Shown here in pieces: positions 13,224 to 24,107 of a DNA stretch of 64,000 nucleotides (its first letter is position 1; each line of letters opens with the position of its first letter). The notes below the pieces were generated by a model, which saw nothing but the letters and a program-made list of their open reading frames with translations, did not search any database and was not told the DNA's origin. Source of the stretch: Dryococelus australis (taxonomy: Eukaryota; Arthropoda; Insecta; Phasmatodea; Phasmatidae); the NCBI GenBank assembly GCA_029891345.1, contig CM057005.1, positions 64,854,760-64,918,759 on the forward strand, read 5' to 3'. The position numbers were made by a program, and so were the translations under genes.

Positions 13224-14060
13224 TCTATACTACTAAATAAAATAGCAACGTCTGTCTATGATTTTCTAATTTTTAACTTTAAATTATTTTTTCATATAGT
13301 ATAATTTATAACTAAGCCATATCTAATGTTAATTATTTTAGTGTGTCTGTCTGTCTCTCCGAACAGATTTAACTCAAAACTAACGTATTAACATGAAATT
13401 TACACAGTATAAAAATAATAATCCCAGGGCCAACTTAGTCATAGTTTCATCTAGATATCTCAAACGGTTCCGGAAAAAAAATGATCAGGGATGTAAATAG
13501 ATACTGTATTAAGCTTTTCATGCATAAAAAAAACATTGTTAAAATAAATCACCGTCATTTCTCCTTTATTTTTCCCTTTCCTTCCAAAAAGCCGTAGTGA
13601 CACAGTGGCTAAAAGTTATTCAAAGTGGGGCCTCAATGTCCCAGTCGATAGATATATATTAAGTGGGGCCGTAGTAGCTCAGTCGCTAGAGAACCCAATA
13701 GTGGGGCCGCAGCTGGTTAGGAGCTAGAGAACCCAATAGTGGGGCCCCAGCTGGTCAAGGGTTAGAGAAACCAATAGTGGAGCCGCAGATGGTCAGGGGC
13801 TAGAGCACCCAATAGTGGGGCAGCAGAGACTCGGTGGGTAGAGAACCCAATAAAAAATGGCTAGATCAATTCAAAGTCCTAAATATATTGCTAAAATTAA
13901 AATGTGCGAAACGATGGCAGGGTGTAATTGACTAACTCCATTAAACCCGAAAGAAGAAATATTAGTATTTTAAGTATAAAAACTTTACTAAACTATGGTG
14001 GGCTTAATTTTAATAACTTTACAAAAGTATCATGCGAACGAATTCGCACGGGTCAGCTAG
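13224..14060 (+). mobile_element. non-autonomous Helitron
   Basis: The 5' end is TCTATACTACT and the 3' end is CACGGGTCAGCTAG. A small hairpin (GCGAA/TTCGC) sits about nine bases before CTAG. It is inserted between A (13223) and T (14061), as Helitrons do, within a MITE-B copy. The body shares an internal segment (TATCTCAAACGGTTCC, followed by a 38-bp tandem array) with the minus-strand Helitron at 57.2 kb, so the two are one family. No RepHel protein is encoded. Confidence 0.8.
13667..13852 (+). repeat. 38-bp tandem repeat with tRNA D-arm-like core
   Basis: About five copies of a 38-bp unit begin at 13667, 13705, 13743, 13781 and 13819. The first copy contains GTAGCTCAGTCGCTAGAG, close to a tRNA D-arm and Pol III A box. 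Later copies diverge in that core but keep GAACCCAATAGTGG. The same 38-bp unit recurs at 57219-57364. Confidence 0.85.
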
Positions 14061-14518
14061 TTTAATATAAAGTAAACACTGCAATTTATTGGTAATATAT
14101 AAGTAAATGCTCAATTTAACTAAAAATAAGACACTTGAACTTTAACATAATTATAAAACGATTGTGATACATTACACATTTAGGAAAAACGCAAGTACCT
14201 CAAACATGCGGCGAATTTTCTAAGGTTTGTTTCAAGAAGTGTCAAGAAGCAGCGTATAGACTATACAGAGAGCCCCATGTTTTTCAGGTGATAGATTTAC
14301 GCGTTTCTGAACTCATGTTCTGGAACACAAATTGTACTGTAATCTTATCGCGAAAAAAAAAAAGAAAAAAAAAAGTGACCGTAATTATACGTAGTGATTG
14401 CGATTTTTCGTCTATTTCTTTACACCGCCGTTACCCAGACTCAATAGTTCATGTTAAGTTGGGAAAGCATAACCACCTACCTCCACGGGGCTTGTCACCA
14501 AAAAGAACATTATTTCTA

Positions 14519-14940
14519 AAGGCTGTCCACAACAAAGTGAGCACTTTTGAAATCAACCTTAGAAAACAAGTCACTGCCCCTACATGCATAGATTTCAACG
14601 GGCGCCCTGAGTGACATACGCCCAGTAAAGTTGGTAACTATGGATGGGAAGTAGTTCCGTATCTTAACGTCGAATAAAAAGTGTTAGGTATTAATTTTTG
14701 ATAATTTAAAATTATTTATTTCACTTTGTTTTTTTAATGTATCGAAGTCTAAAAATGAGCAGATTATGACGTATTTACCTTCTTAATAATTTAACAGTAT
14801 CATTTGATCGACGGATGAATAAAATGACGTGGCTCATGACGATGTTAATTTTAAATAAGGCGGAATAATACACAACGTATATAAAAGTAGATCTTAAGCG
14901 GAGCTTTCAAAAGTACTCATTAAACCGTGAACAGCCTATA
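14519..14940 (+). mobile_element. MITE-A copy
   Basis: It starts AAAGGCTGTCCAC and ends CCGTGAACAGCCTATA, so the termini are inverted repeats of about 35 bp (GGCTGTTCAC... GAGCACTTTTGAAA). Internal markers are CACTGCCCCTACATGCATA, GAGTGACATACGCCCAG and ATCTTAACGTCGAATAAAAA. There is no coding sequence. The same structure recurs about 16 times in the window, whole or in part. Confidence 0.85.
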
Positions 14941-16190
14941 GGAATTTTTATACGAGGAGATATTACTCGTAACTAATGTCTACACGTTGAACAGCATTTC
15001 TTACAAATATACAATTTTTTTTTCCCGGTGACCAGCATCCTTAGTCGTCGGGCAATTTTATTCACGGCATTTACATGGAGTCGTCGAGAATTTTCGACGG
15101 CACGTAATTCCTCCTTGCTGGAGTTCATGTTGGGCACGATGCAGATATTATTCCTGGGCGCCAGAGTGTCTTCCAGTCCGACGAAGGTACGAGATACGTC
15201 AGAATTCGCTTTTGGAAAATAAATATATGTAAGCAGTTTGTATTTATGAAAGTCTTATTAAGGATTTTTTTTCGCGCATAAGTAAATCGCAGTCACCCAC
15301 CCAACTTTATTTATTCATCGATCAAGTTTGATCGTGAAATTTTTAGGGTCTTAAAAATGCAAGTAATAAGCGTATTCTTATTGGTATGTAAAAGAAAAAT
15401 TTATTAAAGAAACGGAATGGTCACAAAGTTAGACATTGCACTTTTTATGTGATTTAAAACATGGGTTTACTTTTTAAGAATAGCTGCCTACTTAGTGGTA
15501 CAAAAGGTATTTAACGAAATATGAATGCGTGGAAAGAGTATCACGGTACTTGTAAACGAAATGAATTGATAAATCGGAATGAATTTGGGATATTTTGCAA
15601 TGTACGTAACGTAATAATTTACAATTGAATAAAAAAAATAGCATATGCTTTATAACACATATGCCACTTTTCAAAATTTTAAATAATATTTATTATTTCG
15701 TAAGTATTACTCACACTTCAACATGTGTTTATGGAAACTAAAGAAGACACATCAAATTAAGGTTTGGAATTCAGTTTATATTTTAGTCATTACTCAAAGA
15801 AAAATATTGTTTGTACTTTTCATTTTTTAAATATTCTATCGTGAAGTTTTACATTTTTTCGCACTAATTGAATAACAATGACACAATGGCGTTATGTTAT
15901 ATCGCGTATTTATTTCTATATTTTATATTCGATATCACCAAAGCGTTATATTTTGATGAAATTCTAAGTACCTTTTTACGCAAATGGTTTAAAATGTCTG
16001 TCACTTAAAACTTATTTTACCGAAGTAAGTTTGGCCAAATCACCCGAATCTAATCATTTAACGTAGCCATGCATTTGGAATTATTTATACCCTTATTGTC
16101 TTGTAAATCCCAGAATTAACGTCATCGAACCAAATACTTGATTCCAATTAGCTGCACAGGTTAACGGACACGTGCGTGTACGGAAATGAC
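14941..16190. other. no gene recognised
   Basis: AT-rich spacer. A 64-residue plus-strand frame at 15028-15222 and a 60-residue minus-strand frame at 15492-15674 show no family. No transposon ends were seen. Confidence 0.4.
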
Positions 16191-16330
16191 ATTCTATCGT
16201 TTACGTATACGTATCCCGTGCGGTCCATCGTCGATTGAACCGCAATACGTTACGTATACGCTATCTCGCGCATTATATTGTTTAGCGTGTCCGTAACAGC
16301 ACGTGCGCACACAGAAGCGGGAATTTCTAT

Positions 16331-16420
16331 TTTCGAGGTTGGTTTCGAGGTTGGTTTCGAGGTTGGTTTCGAGGTTGGTTTCGAGGTTGGTTTCGAGGTT
16401 GGTTTCGAGGTTGGTTTCGA
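16331..16420. repeat. perfect 12-bp minisatellite
   Basis: The unit TTTCGAGGTTGG is repeated 7.5 times without a single mismatch (units begin at 16331, 16343, 16355, 16367, 16379, 16391, 16403 and 16415). Because 12 is a multiple of three, a minus-strand frame reads as a perfect (NLET)n peptide, but its flanks do not look coding. The perfect match points to recent expansion. Confidence 0.95.
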
Positions 16421-16439
16421 GATTTCCCAATTGTAACGT

Positions 16440-17325
16440 TTCCGCGTAGTTTTCAAAACTTTCCATGATGATTGAAATTGATTTCAGTGCTGTGGATTAT
16501 GTGCGTGTTTATGGTGGCGTGATGGAAGTTTTATTGGCTTCAATAAATAATTTTGAATATCTCCTTTTTTTCAGCCAAATATTTATACTAAAATTCGATA
16601 TTATATTACAGCAACGGTAATACAACGTTAAGTGCAAAAAAAAAATGAATGACTTTTGTCTGTGCAGGATATCCCATTTATCTAGACCACCCATAGTAAC
16701 TCTGTGCCCGGGTTCCAAATGAAAAAGGGTTCCGCCCAAGGGCTGTATAACTGGAAAGGGGAAATAACACTGCTGGAGATTCCTCCTTAGAGCAATATTT
16801 ATTAGTGAGATACGAGTACTAAAAACAGTCCACCTGAGTATCTTCGAGATACAACACAATTGATCTTGCTTTGTTGGCCGCAGAATTTCCTTGCTGAAAC
16901 AGTAAAAGGACCTATTACAGTTATAAATTCCAATTATGTCAATCTTGTCTTTCAAATAATGTTATCGTGAGAATCGGTTCTGATCTCTCTCATTGTTTTT
17001 ATTTATTTTTATTTTTTACTCCATATATTTTCCGTAGGCAGTGTAACAACTTCTCAACAACAAACCTCGTTTCTCTTCCCCAACATTTTCGTGTGAGCGA
17101 CATTAATACTAATCTTCTCTCTTCGTTATGCCCGTCAAATTCTCTCACCTCGACACCGAAAAGGTAAATTCATCTCTCTGCCTCGTCGAAACGTTTACAA
17201 CCGATAGTTATTTACTCTCATGGCCACATACATTTCTAGCTACGAAAGGCAGCTCTTCAATTTATCCTTCTCTATCCATTCTATAATCCCTGTAAGTATA
17301 GATTTTTCATGATTAGGAACCAGTA
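16440..17325. other. no gene recognised; one 148-residue frame
   Basis: The minus-strand frame 16509-16955 (148 residues, containing LFHLEPGHRV) is the longest here. Its composition is Ile/Phe-rich and I recognise no domain. It may be chance or repeat-derived. Confidence 0.3.
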
Positions 17326-17344
17326 AAATTCACGTAATTTTTTT

Positions 17345-17580
17345 TTAGCATCAAACTAAAATTCACTGTACTGTATACACTCGAGCCGGCGTCGTTACTC
17401 CGTTGGCTGCTGCTTGAATACTAAGCCACTCCCATACGGAGTGAATTGCACGTGATTGGGGCACACGATTGAGAAGTGTTCATTTATTGGCGCAGAGTTA
17501 CCTGGGGCGTGCCGAATAAAGAATGGGACAATGACAAACGTATTCCGAAGGGAAAGTGTTTTAAAGCTTGGGGCTCGCTA
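17345..17580 (+). mobile_element. hAT-type MITE, truncated
   Basis: The body matches the complete 295-bp element at 18561-18855 (GCCGGCGTCGTTACTCCGTT, GATTGGGGCACACGATTG, TTATTGGCGCAGAGTTACC, AATGACAAACGTATT). Both terminal repeats are eroded or missing, so no target duplication can be read. Confidence 0.65.
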
Positions 17581-17944
17581 CATCCTGCAAACCAGGACGA
17601 CACTAGAAACTCCACGTAATTAATGAAACCACAAGTCGTATGAAACCAGCAAACAAAACTTTGAAAACAGTTGTACAGTATCTATAGGAATTAGAAAAAA
17701 AAAACACACACACAGAGTATGGGAAAAGCTTTTGTATTTGAAACTATTAAAAAAAACACCATACAAAACCATGCAAAGCATCAACACCACTTCCACGAAA
17801 TACACATACAGCTACAAAAATCATTCATATATCCAACTCCATACATTCCTTGTTCATTAAAACTGAGTACATTTTTGACTATTCAGTAAAGCTACTTTAA
17901 TAGATTGAAAATCAAGGCTAGAAAAAGGCAATGTTAAAACAGAC

Positions 17945-18410
17945 CTTAAACCATCATGCCACAGCATGACTATTTTAACTTTTGCATAAGGCTGAAAATC
18001 ACAACTTTTAGTGTGGGTTTTAAGTCTCTCATGACACAGCATGCTAATTTAACTTTTCCGTTAAATCACGCGTATGGTTACTTCCCAAACACATTTGTTA
18101 ATATGGTGTAAGATTCTTATTCAGATTCATTAATTTTCTTTCTCACTAGTATTTATTAAAATTGTGTAAGAGATTATTCTCATTTTAAGTATGACGCTAA
18201 GTATTCCACATAGTTCCTATACTTAAAATATCTTTCAAAGTTACTTCCTTTCAGGATAAAGCAAAACTAGAAAAGACTAGATTTTTTTTATAAATATTCC
18301 AATGCATGACTTTGGTTACCAACCTAGACGAAGGCTGAAAAAGCATTTTCCTAAACTGACTTTGGTTACAAAAACTAAGGCTGAAACAAACCCATTCTTA
18401 AAATGAACAA
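17945..18410. repeat. two short local tandem duplications
   Basis: A TCATGMCACAGCATG unit with its flank is repeated at 75-bp spacing (about 17954 and 18029). A TGACTTTGGTTAC unit is repeated at 50-bp spacing (18307 and 18357). All are associated with a recurring AAGGCTGAAA motif, so they may come from one repeat family. They have no coding potential. Confidence 0.6.
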
Positions 18411-18560
18411 CCTTTTGTTACTAATTTTTAATAAATTGAATAGCCATCTCCAATCATTTGTCTAGGTCTACCGGCTACATGGACGGGCAAGAAGTCCATT
18501 TTTATACTTTTAACCTGGCCAATATGGGCCGTACAACATGACGAATACTGAACTTATGAT

Positions 18561-18855
18561 TAGAGACATGCAAAATTGGCGTTATTATTCGGCATCAGAC
18601 TAAACTTCACAGTACTGTCTGCACTGGAGCTGGCGTCGTTTCTCCATTGGCTGTTGCACCGATGTGAAGCCACGCCCATTTCTGGTTGAATTGCACGTGA
18701 TTGGGGCACACAATTGTGAAGTGTTAAATTATTGGCGCAGAGTTGCCCAGGACGTGTCAGATACATTATGCTCCAATGACGAACGTATTGCAAAGGTACG
18801 CGTGTTTAAAGTTTAACGTGTCCCCAAATAATAGCGCGAATTTTGCAGGTCTCTA
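18561..18855 (-). mobile_element. hAT-type MITE with perfect 8-bp TSD
   Basis: A complete 295-bp non-coding element. The termini are TAGAGACATGCAAAATTGGC and GCGAATTTTGCAGGTCTCTA, a near-perfect inverted repeat. The perfect 8-bp target duplication CTTATGAT lies at 18553-18560 and 18856-18863, the size typical of hAT transposons. It carries a cluster of ATTGG/CCAAT pentamers that is also present in its relatives at 17.3, 37.1, 47.1 and 53.4 kb. Confidence 0.9.
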
Positions 18856-18869
18856 CTTATGATGTGACT

Positions 18870-19335
18870 GGAAACCAGCAACCCGAGTCCCTGGTGACCA
18901 GTCGGCTGCTGAGCTAATTTATAGTACAAGTTCGAAGGGGAAAACACCCCACTACATTAGGTACAAACAGTCAATTTTTAATTTCGACGAATAGCAAATA
19001 TCGGCACTTTCCAGGAGTTAATTTCCCTGAAATAAGGTCCTGGTGGTGCCCTCTATAAAGCACATTGCACGCTGGTACACACCCCTTCCGCTACACTAGC
19101 GCTAAGGTAGCAAGTCAAGGAACCAATTTTCCAGGCCGCTCAGATTAACAGCTGCCTTACTTCATGACGGTCTGCCGCGGTTCCATTGAACACGTAAACG
19201 TATATAATTCCTCGTGCACATCACAGTTCCAGTTAAGGTAAAATATCTTTATTTTTATTACGTCGCACAGTAGTACACAGTATTTTGCGTTTTTGCAATT
19301 CTAGGCAAAATTAACTTCGCTCGAATACTGCTCCA
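18870..19335. other. no gene recognised
   Basis: Moderate-GC spacer between two hAT-type MITEs. No open frame, tRNA-like box or transposon end was recognised. Confidence 0.4.
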
Positions 19336-19346
19336 TGCAGTATAGG

Positions 19347-19615
19347 TAGGGATAGGAACATTTCGGGAGTTCATTTCAGGACAAGATAGACGTCAAACAC
19401 GCGTGCACTGAAATTTACTTTGTAATTGGATCGCAGTTTATGAGGCTCGCCCTGGACGACTCTGAGCCAATAGCAGACCTGCAGGGAAACAAGTAGCGGG
19501 TGCCATACTGTCAGGTGCGAAGTAACACTGGCTATACTATGGGGCTGCAGCCAATGAACAAACATCTGAGGCTCGAGTATATACATAACTGTGGAGTCTA
19601 GCCTACATGTCCCTA
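19347..19615 (-). mobile_element. second hAT-type MITE family, 8-bp TSD
   Basis: It begins TAGGGATAGGAACATTTCGG and ends in TCCCTA after an internal loss near the right end. The 8-bp target duplication AGTATAGG is perfect (19339-19346 and 19616-19623). The reverse complement aligns with the copy at 34340-34608, including TTGGATCRCAGTTTAT and GAGCCAATAGCAGAC. It has three conserved CCAAT/ATTGG boxes. Confidence 0.85.
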
Positions 19616-19691
19616 AGTATAGGTAAGGCAAGCATGTAGTCAAGCTAGCCTACATGTCCCTAAGTATAGGTAAGGCAAGCGTGTAGTCAAG
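19598..19691. repeat. 47-bp tandem duplication over a TE junction
   Basis: A 47-bp unit starting CTAGCCTACATGTCCCTA occurs at 19598-19644 and 19645-19691 with one mismatch. The unit contains the MITE end, its target duplication and flanking DNA, so the duplication came after the insertion. A third partial unit begins at 19692. Confidence 0.95.
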
Positions 19692-19762
19692 CTAGCAAAC
19701 GGGATGTCGGTTGTAGCGCCGCTCGCTGTCAAGTTGGGGTCGTAGTTGCTAATTTTCCTCTT

Positions 19763-19803
19763 TACATGTCTTCAAATATTAACGCGAATTTTGCGGGTCT
19801 CTA
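19763..19803. mobile_element. solitary hAT-type MITE end
   Basis: The sequence CTTCAAATATTAACGCGAAT followed by TTTGCGGGTCTCTA matches the right terminus of the hAT-type MITEs. No matching left end was found upstream, so the element is truncated. Confidence 0.55.
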
Positions 19804-19809
19804 TATATC

Positions 19810-20515
19810 ATGCTTCTCTTCGACATAGCAAATCAAAGGGATGTACCTAAATTTCCACGACTGTTGTGCTGCTTTTGCGTGCAGAGTTTCTCTGTAACTG
19901 TGTCACCGAAATGCGAACGCCTTAATGTTTGTGTTAATTTGCAGAGGAGAGCGGCGACGACGACGGAAGCACTGCACACCGGTTCAGTGCCTAGCGCGTA
20001 GGGGCGACGGAGCTCTGGACACGCGTGTTATTCTCGCCCGCATCGCTGTGCCTCGAACGCGAAAAGAAATCCCGGACCCGTATACTTTTAAGGGTAATTT
20101 GTAGAAAAGAGAAACGTAGTGTGGTAAAGCAGAACACTCGAGGGTTCCTCCCACCTGGCGTTTGAACTTCTTTTTCAGAGTATTTGCAATCCTTCTTTTT
20201 TTGCATAAACTATGAAACGCTCCTGCAATATTTTTACTTACGAAAAGAAATCACACCTCGGAAGAGGACGGAATGGTACTTTAAAGTTGCCACGCGTGCT
20301 GCAAATATTATTTTGGAACCCTCCAATATAGTTGAAAACTGTTTTTTTCAGACTGCCGTATCTTAAAACCTACTAGTCGGACACGAGTGAAACTGCGATA
20401 GCAGCCTGTATTAAACTTTACTACAGACTTATTTTCTTAAATAAAATGATAGGGTCGCCGCTGAAAGTCTCTCAGGTACACGCAGCACTATGAGAAAACT
20501 GCACGCCAGTAGCGG
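19810..20515. other. no gene recognised; CpG-rich patch
   Basis: The stretch about 19940-20080 is CpG-rich (GCGGCGACGACGACGG and similar). Short frames on both strands do not resemble known proteins. It could be an exon or a promoter fragment, but nothing decides it. Confidence 0.3.
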
Positions 20516-20532
20516 CGATGGCGTTCTGGTAG

Positions 20533-20760
20533 GTAGGTAAAGTAAGTGAGCTTAACGTCTCGTCGACAGCAAGGTCATTAGAGACGGTGCAAGTTGCACA
20601 GGGAAGAGGGATTGGGGAAGGATTGGGATGGAATCGGCCATGGCCTTTGTTTGCGACCCATCCCAGCATTCGCCTTGAGTGATTTCGGAAAACCATGGAA
20701 TCGAACCCGGGTCCTCCCGAATGCGTGTCCAGTGAGTTACCACTGCGCCACCTCGCTCGG
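20533..20760 (-). mobile_element. tRNA-derived SINE, family 2
   Basis: On the minus strand the head carries an A box (GGTGGCGCAGTGGTAAC) and a B box (GGGTTCGATTCC). The tail contains GTCTCTAATGACCTTG and GACGAGACGTTAAGC, a 3' module shared by many insect tRNA SINEs. A target duplication of about 14 bp (TGGCGTTCTGGTAG versus TGGCGCTCTTGTAG) flanks it at 20519-20532 and 20761-20774. It is non-coding and would depend on a LINE for movement. Confidence 0.88.
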
Positions 20761-20775
20761 TGGCGCTCTTGTAGC

Positions 20776-22795
20776 GCGTGCCAGTGGAAACCATTGCAGC
20801 AGGCAGGTGGGGCCCTTAAGTTGTAGACTAAAGATGAGGTAGACCGCTTATTCGTCTTCTGCGCATATACCAAACATTGACCTACCCCAATCGTACACAA
20901 CTGTCAGTCACATGGTCAACAGTGATGAAAGTGTTTGTTAGATCTTAATTTTTTAATGACAAGCAGTATTATGTTAATAAAATGATTTTACCGATTTCAA
21001 TTTAACAAAACTGCATTACAAATTGGTTGGGAGATTTATAAAAATATCTCGAATCACTTGTTTGCAAATCACTTTTCTAACCAAAAATCCAAACCATGCG
21101 GTTTTCGCTAGACATGTTGGCAGAAAAGCAGTTATGTTGGGACACGGAGATTGGTTGTGCTCAGCCGGTGAGATAGGTCTACATCATCTTTGGTCTATGG
21201 GTAATTGGGATGAGTTCTGAAATGGCATCGGGAACTTCCGGATGGAGGGGTGGGGGCACCAGCGATGTTTGGTTGCCACCGCCTAAGGCGCGGGAGTAAT
21301 GCTTCATCGTGGTCCTTTGTGAGCCGGGAACAAGGCGACCTCGTGCATACTCTAGCACCGTCGCTCGACGAGAAGTCACCGCAGGCCTGCATTGTGCGTT
21401 CTCGACAAAGATTGTCGTACACAAGCCCCCAACCTTCGCCTCCGCTCAGCGAACAAAACACGTCTACGGTACTTCACCTTCCGCAGGTTTGTCGACTCTC
21501 CTCCTTTCACCGCTGTAAACACTAGTTTCCTTTTCGTCTCCTCGCCCCGTTCTCGCCAGAAACTTTTTTGATTTTTTGCAAGTTAAGTGATTGCAGTTGC
21601 TGAAGATGTTTACGAGCTGCCAGAAAATCGTTTGCCATGTGTTTAAATATCTTGGTTCTTGTTCTCTCTTCCCTAATACACTAATCGCAAGTATTACAAA
21701 ACTCACATGCTCTGCATTTCTAAAAAATATATCTTTCATGTTCTCAAAATTTTATTTGTAAAGTTGCAGGTGTTGAGCAACAATTATATTCTAACTTCCA
21801 AGCTTAACAATCGTTTTTAAAACAAGAAACAGTGAAATAACCCACAAATTTCATTCCCAGCATTTTATTTTTTGTATTAATTTATGGCATGGTGTTGCAA
21901 TCATTCAAAATTTAATTCCCGTGATGTACCTTCGTTGACTTAACACTTCTTCATTCCCGTAGCCAGTGTACCTTCTGAGATACCTGTAAATTAATATGAA
22001 CGTTTCGCCAGAAGCATGTTTCCCCACAGTGATTAAACTGGATGCATTAGGCACATATCCTTGATGAATACAGCTCAGTAAAAATATATACACTCGTTCG
22101 CAAAAAAAAAAAAAGAATCGAGCGAGCACAACGAAGTTTCCTCCACGGTATCGTCATAGTCCGACACGTGACCCACAAGCATACGTGCGGTTTACTTGCG
22201 TGGATATAAAGGTCTCCAAGAACCAAACAAATATTACACTGGCTGCGGGAATGCAGAAGACAACGAAGGTACACCGGGGAAATAAATTTTGTAACACCAT
22301 ACCATAAATTAATACAGAAATCCAAATTATCGAGAAATGTTTCAGCATCTTACGATACGAGGAGTTCCAGGTAAGAAATCATTTGTATGTCTTTTTAAAG
22401 TATGTATAAATAAAAATGTTACATTTTATTGCTTTTTCCATAAGCTCTTTCCACCAACAATGAATAGCGAGCCGGCTTAAAATGGAAAGTAGAAATACTC
22501 GATATTGTCGTGTTTGCTATGCATTACATATCATTTCATTAAACATGCAATGTTTTGTATTTTTAAGTTCCTGGATATTTCAAGGTGGACTTTATTATAT
22601 AAGAAATCAAATTTAATTTCCTTATTTAGTTACAGTACTTTTATTCACAATATTGAAGTCTTCAGTAGTTAAACATTATTTAGTATATTTTTCTATTAAT
22701 TTAATTAGTTGTATTAAGTACAATTATAGGCACATGCCCCAGATCAGTGTGTACTTGTATCAGTACAAATTAAATTTCTCTCACTTCCGTCCTGA
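20776..22795. other. no gene recognised; GC-richer block 21130-21530
   Basis: Overlapping frames of 60-90 residues occur on both strands in a moderately GC-rich block about 21130-21530. None has a recognisable domain. The rest is AT-rich. A host exon in the GC-rich block cannot be excluded. Confidence 0.35.
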
Positions 22796-22802
22796 CACCT
22801 AA

Positions 22803-23513
22803 AGCTGGGTTCACAACCATCTGTTGCCTGTCCGTCAGTCAATCGTCATTATATTTTATCGTCAGTCAGTTGAAAGCATGGAAGTATTAGTCTATGGAGT
22901 GGAAGCCGAGACACGAAAGTGAAGTCGACAATAAAAGACAAGGACAGGGCAAGTAGCGGCAAAAAGGTGCAGGTCTTACATTGCTTACTATGTAACTTTT
23001 GCCATTAATAATATGCCGGCTGACGTAAACAATCGGTCTGCGCATGCGCAGTTGAAAGAAGTTTGGAAAGAAATCGGCTTCACTTGATAATCGTGGAGAA
23101 GATAGGCTGTTGCCACTCCATCTATTACCTCCATGCTTGAAAGCGACTCGCAACAACCAGTCGTCCATCGATCCTTCTGTCCGGAAACATGTCAGCGTGA
23201 CAACTTAACAACGCGAGCTTTCTTTCGTATAGGGTATATTTTGGCTGGGAATACATTTTCAAGAGAAACATTTATACTGAATTATTGTTTACGTTTTAAA
23301 TTTCTGGGTTTGCCACCAAGATAACACACATCCACCGCCTTGCATTTCATTTCATTTCAAAGTGAGTATTCGCGTCTACGGAATGTCGTCAGAAGGCGGT
23401 GGCCCATCCGTTGGTCCGTCGAAAGTTAAAGTTTGAGATACATGTGAGGGGTTGACATGACCACCTGACGGACGGGCGATAGACGCATTGTGACTGATGG
23501 TTGTGAGACCACC
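22803..23513. mobile_element. PIF/Harbinger-like TIR element
   Basis: The termini are imperfect inverted repeats: AAGCTGGGTTCACAACCATC on the left, and on the right, read inward, GGTGGTCTCACAACCATC. Both are followed by CCGTCAG motifs. The flanking triplets TAA and TTA fit the TWA target of PIF/Harbinger elements. One internal frame contains QLKEVWKEIG (near 23050-23080), which resembles part of a MADF domain, a usual partner protein of Harbinger transposases. No transposase was found, so the element is non-autonomous or decayed. Confidence 0.5.
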
Positions 23514-23631
23514 TTAAGTGGCTACGGGAAGAGTGCGGCACTCGTTCAGGAGCTACCTGGCGTCTCCCCGCAGTCGCTTCGCTGTCAGCACTCTGCCAAT
23601 ACCCGCTGCAGCACGCCGAATCACACACTTT

Positions 23632-24028
23632 TATAGGCGGTTCACGGTAAAATGAGCACTTTTGAAAGCCCTGCACATACACGTTGTGTATTCTTCAGCC
23701 TTATGTAAAATTAACACTGCCGTGAGCCTCGCCACTATGTTCATGCGTCGGTCAGGTGAAAATGTGGAATTATTAGAAAAGTAAATATGTTACAAATCTG
23801 GTAATTTTTACACGCAAATATGTAACAATTTGTGGTAACTTAATTTTTTTTTAAGTAACACTTTGTAATTCGACGTTAAGGCATGTAACTACTTTTCCTC
23901 CATCGTCACTAACTTTATTGGGCTCCTGTCACTCGGTGCACCCGTTAAAATCTATGCAGGTATGGGAGTAGTAACTTTTTTCTACGGTTGACTTCAAAAG
24001 TGCTCGCTTTATAGTGAACAACCTTTAG
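23632..24028 (-). mobile_element. MITE-A copy
   Basis: It begins TATAGGCGGTTCACGGTAAA and ends ATAGTGAACAACCTTTA, in the reverse orientation to the 14.5-kb copy. Internal markers are recognisable in reverse, such as TTCGACGTTAAGGCATG and CATCGTCACTAACTTTATTG. It is essentially full length. Confidence 0.85.
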
Positions 24029-24107
24029 TCGGTGCTGTCCACACACGCTCCAAAACAATCTTGGTAGGGATGAAGGACTGCAATTACACCTGCGCTAGTT
24101 CTTCATG

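Larger units (their letters stand above)
13003..14263 (+). mobile_element. MITE-B copy split by a Helitron
   Basis: The left end reads TATAGTCCATTCACGGTTAC and the right end finishes GTATAGACTATA. The body has the family marker CCTCCGCCTC near 13070. Copies at 24.1, 29.7, 31.2, 38.7, 41.2, 42.5 and 46.7 kb share the same parts. The sequence is interrupted from 13224 to 14060 by a Helitron. It codes for nothing and is non-autonomous. Both ends are flanked by TA, which suggests a TA target site. Confidence 0.8.

Noticed and set aside
13667-13852. Possible CRISPR array
   Set aside because: The units are contiguous with no unique spacers, and the context is a eukaryotic Helitron.
16194-16466. 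90-residue minus frame with (NLET)n repeats
   Set aside because: The reading is produced by the perfect 12-bp minisatellite. The flanks do not look coding.
16509-16955. 148-residue minus-strand frame
   Set aside because: No domain, no start or splice context, and no similarity to anything I recognise. Kept only as a note in the spacer entry.
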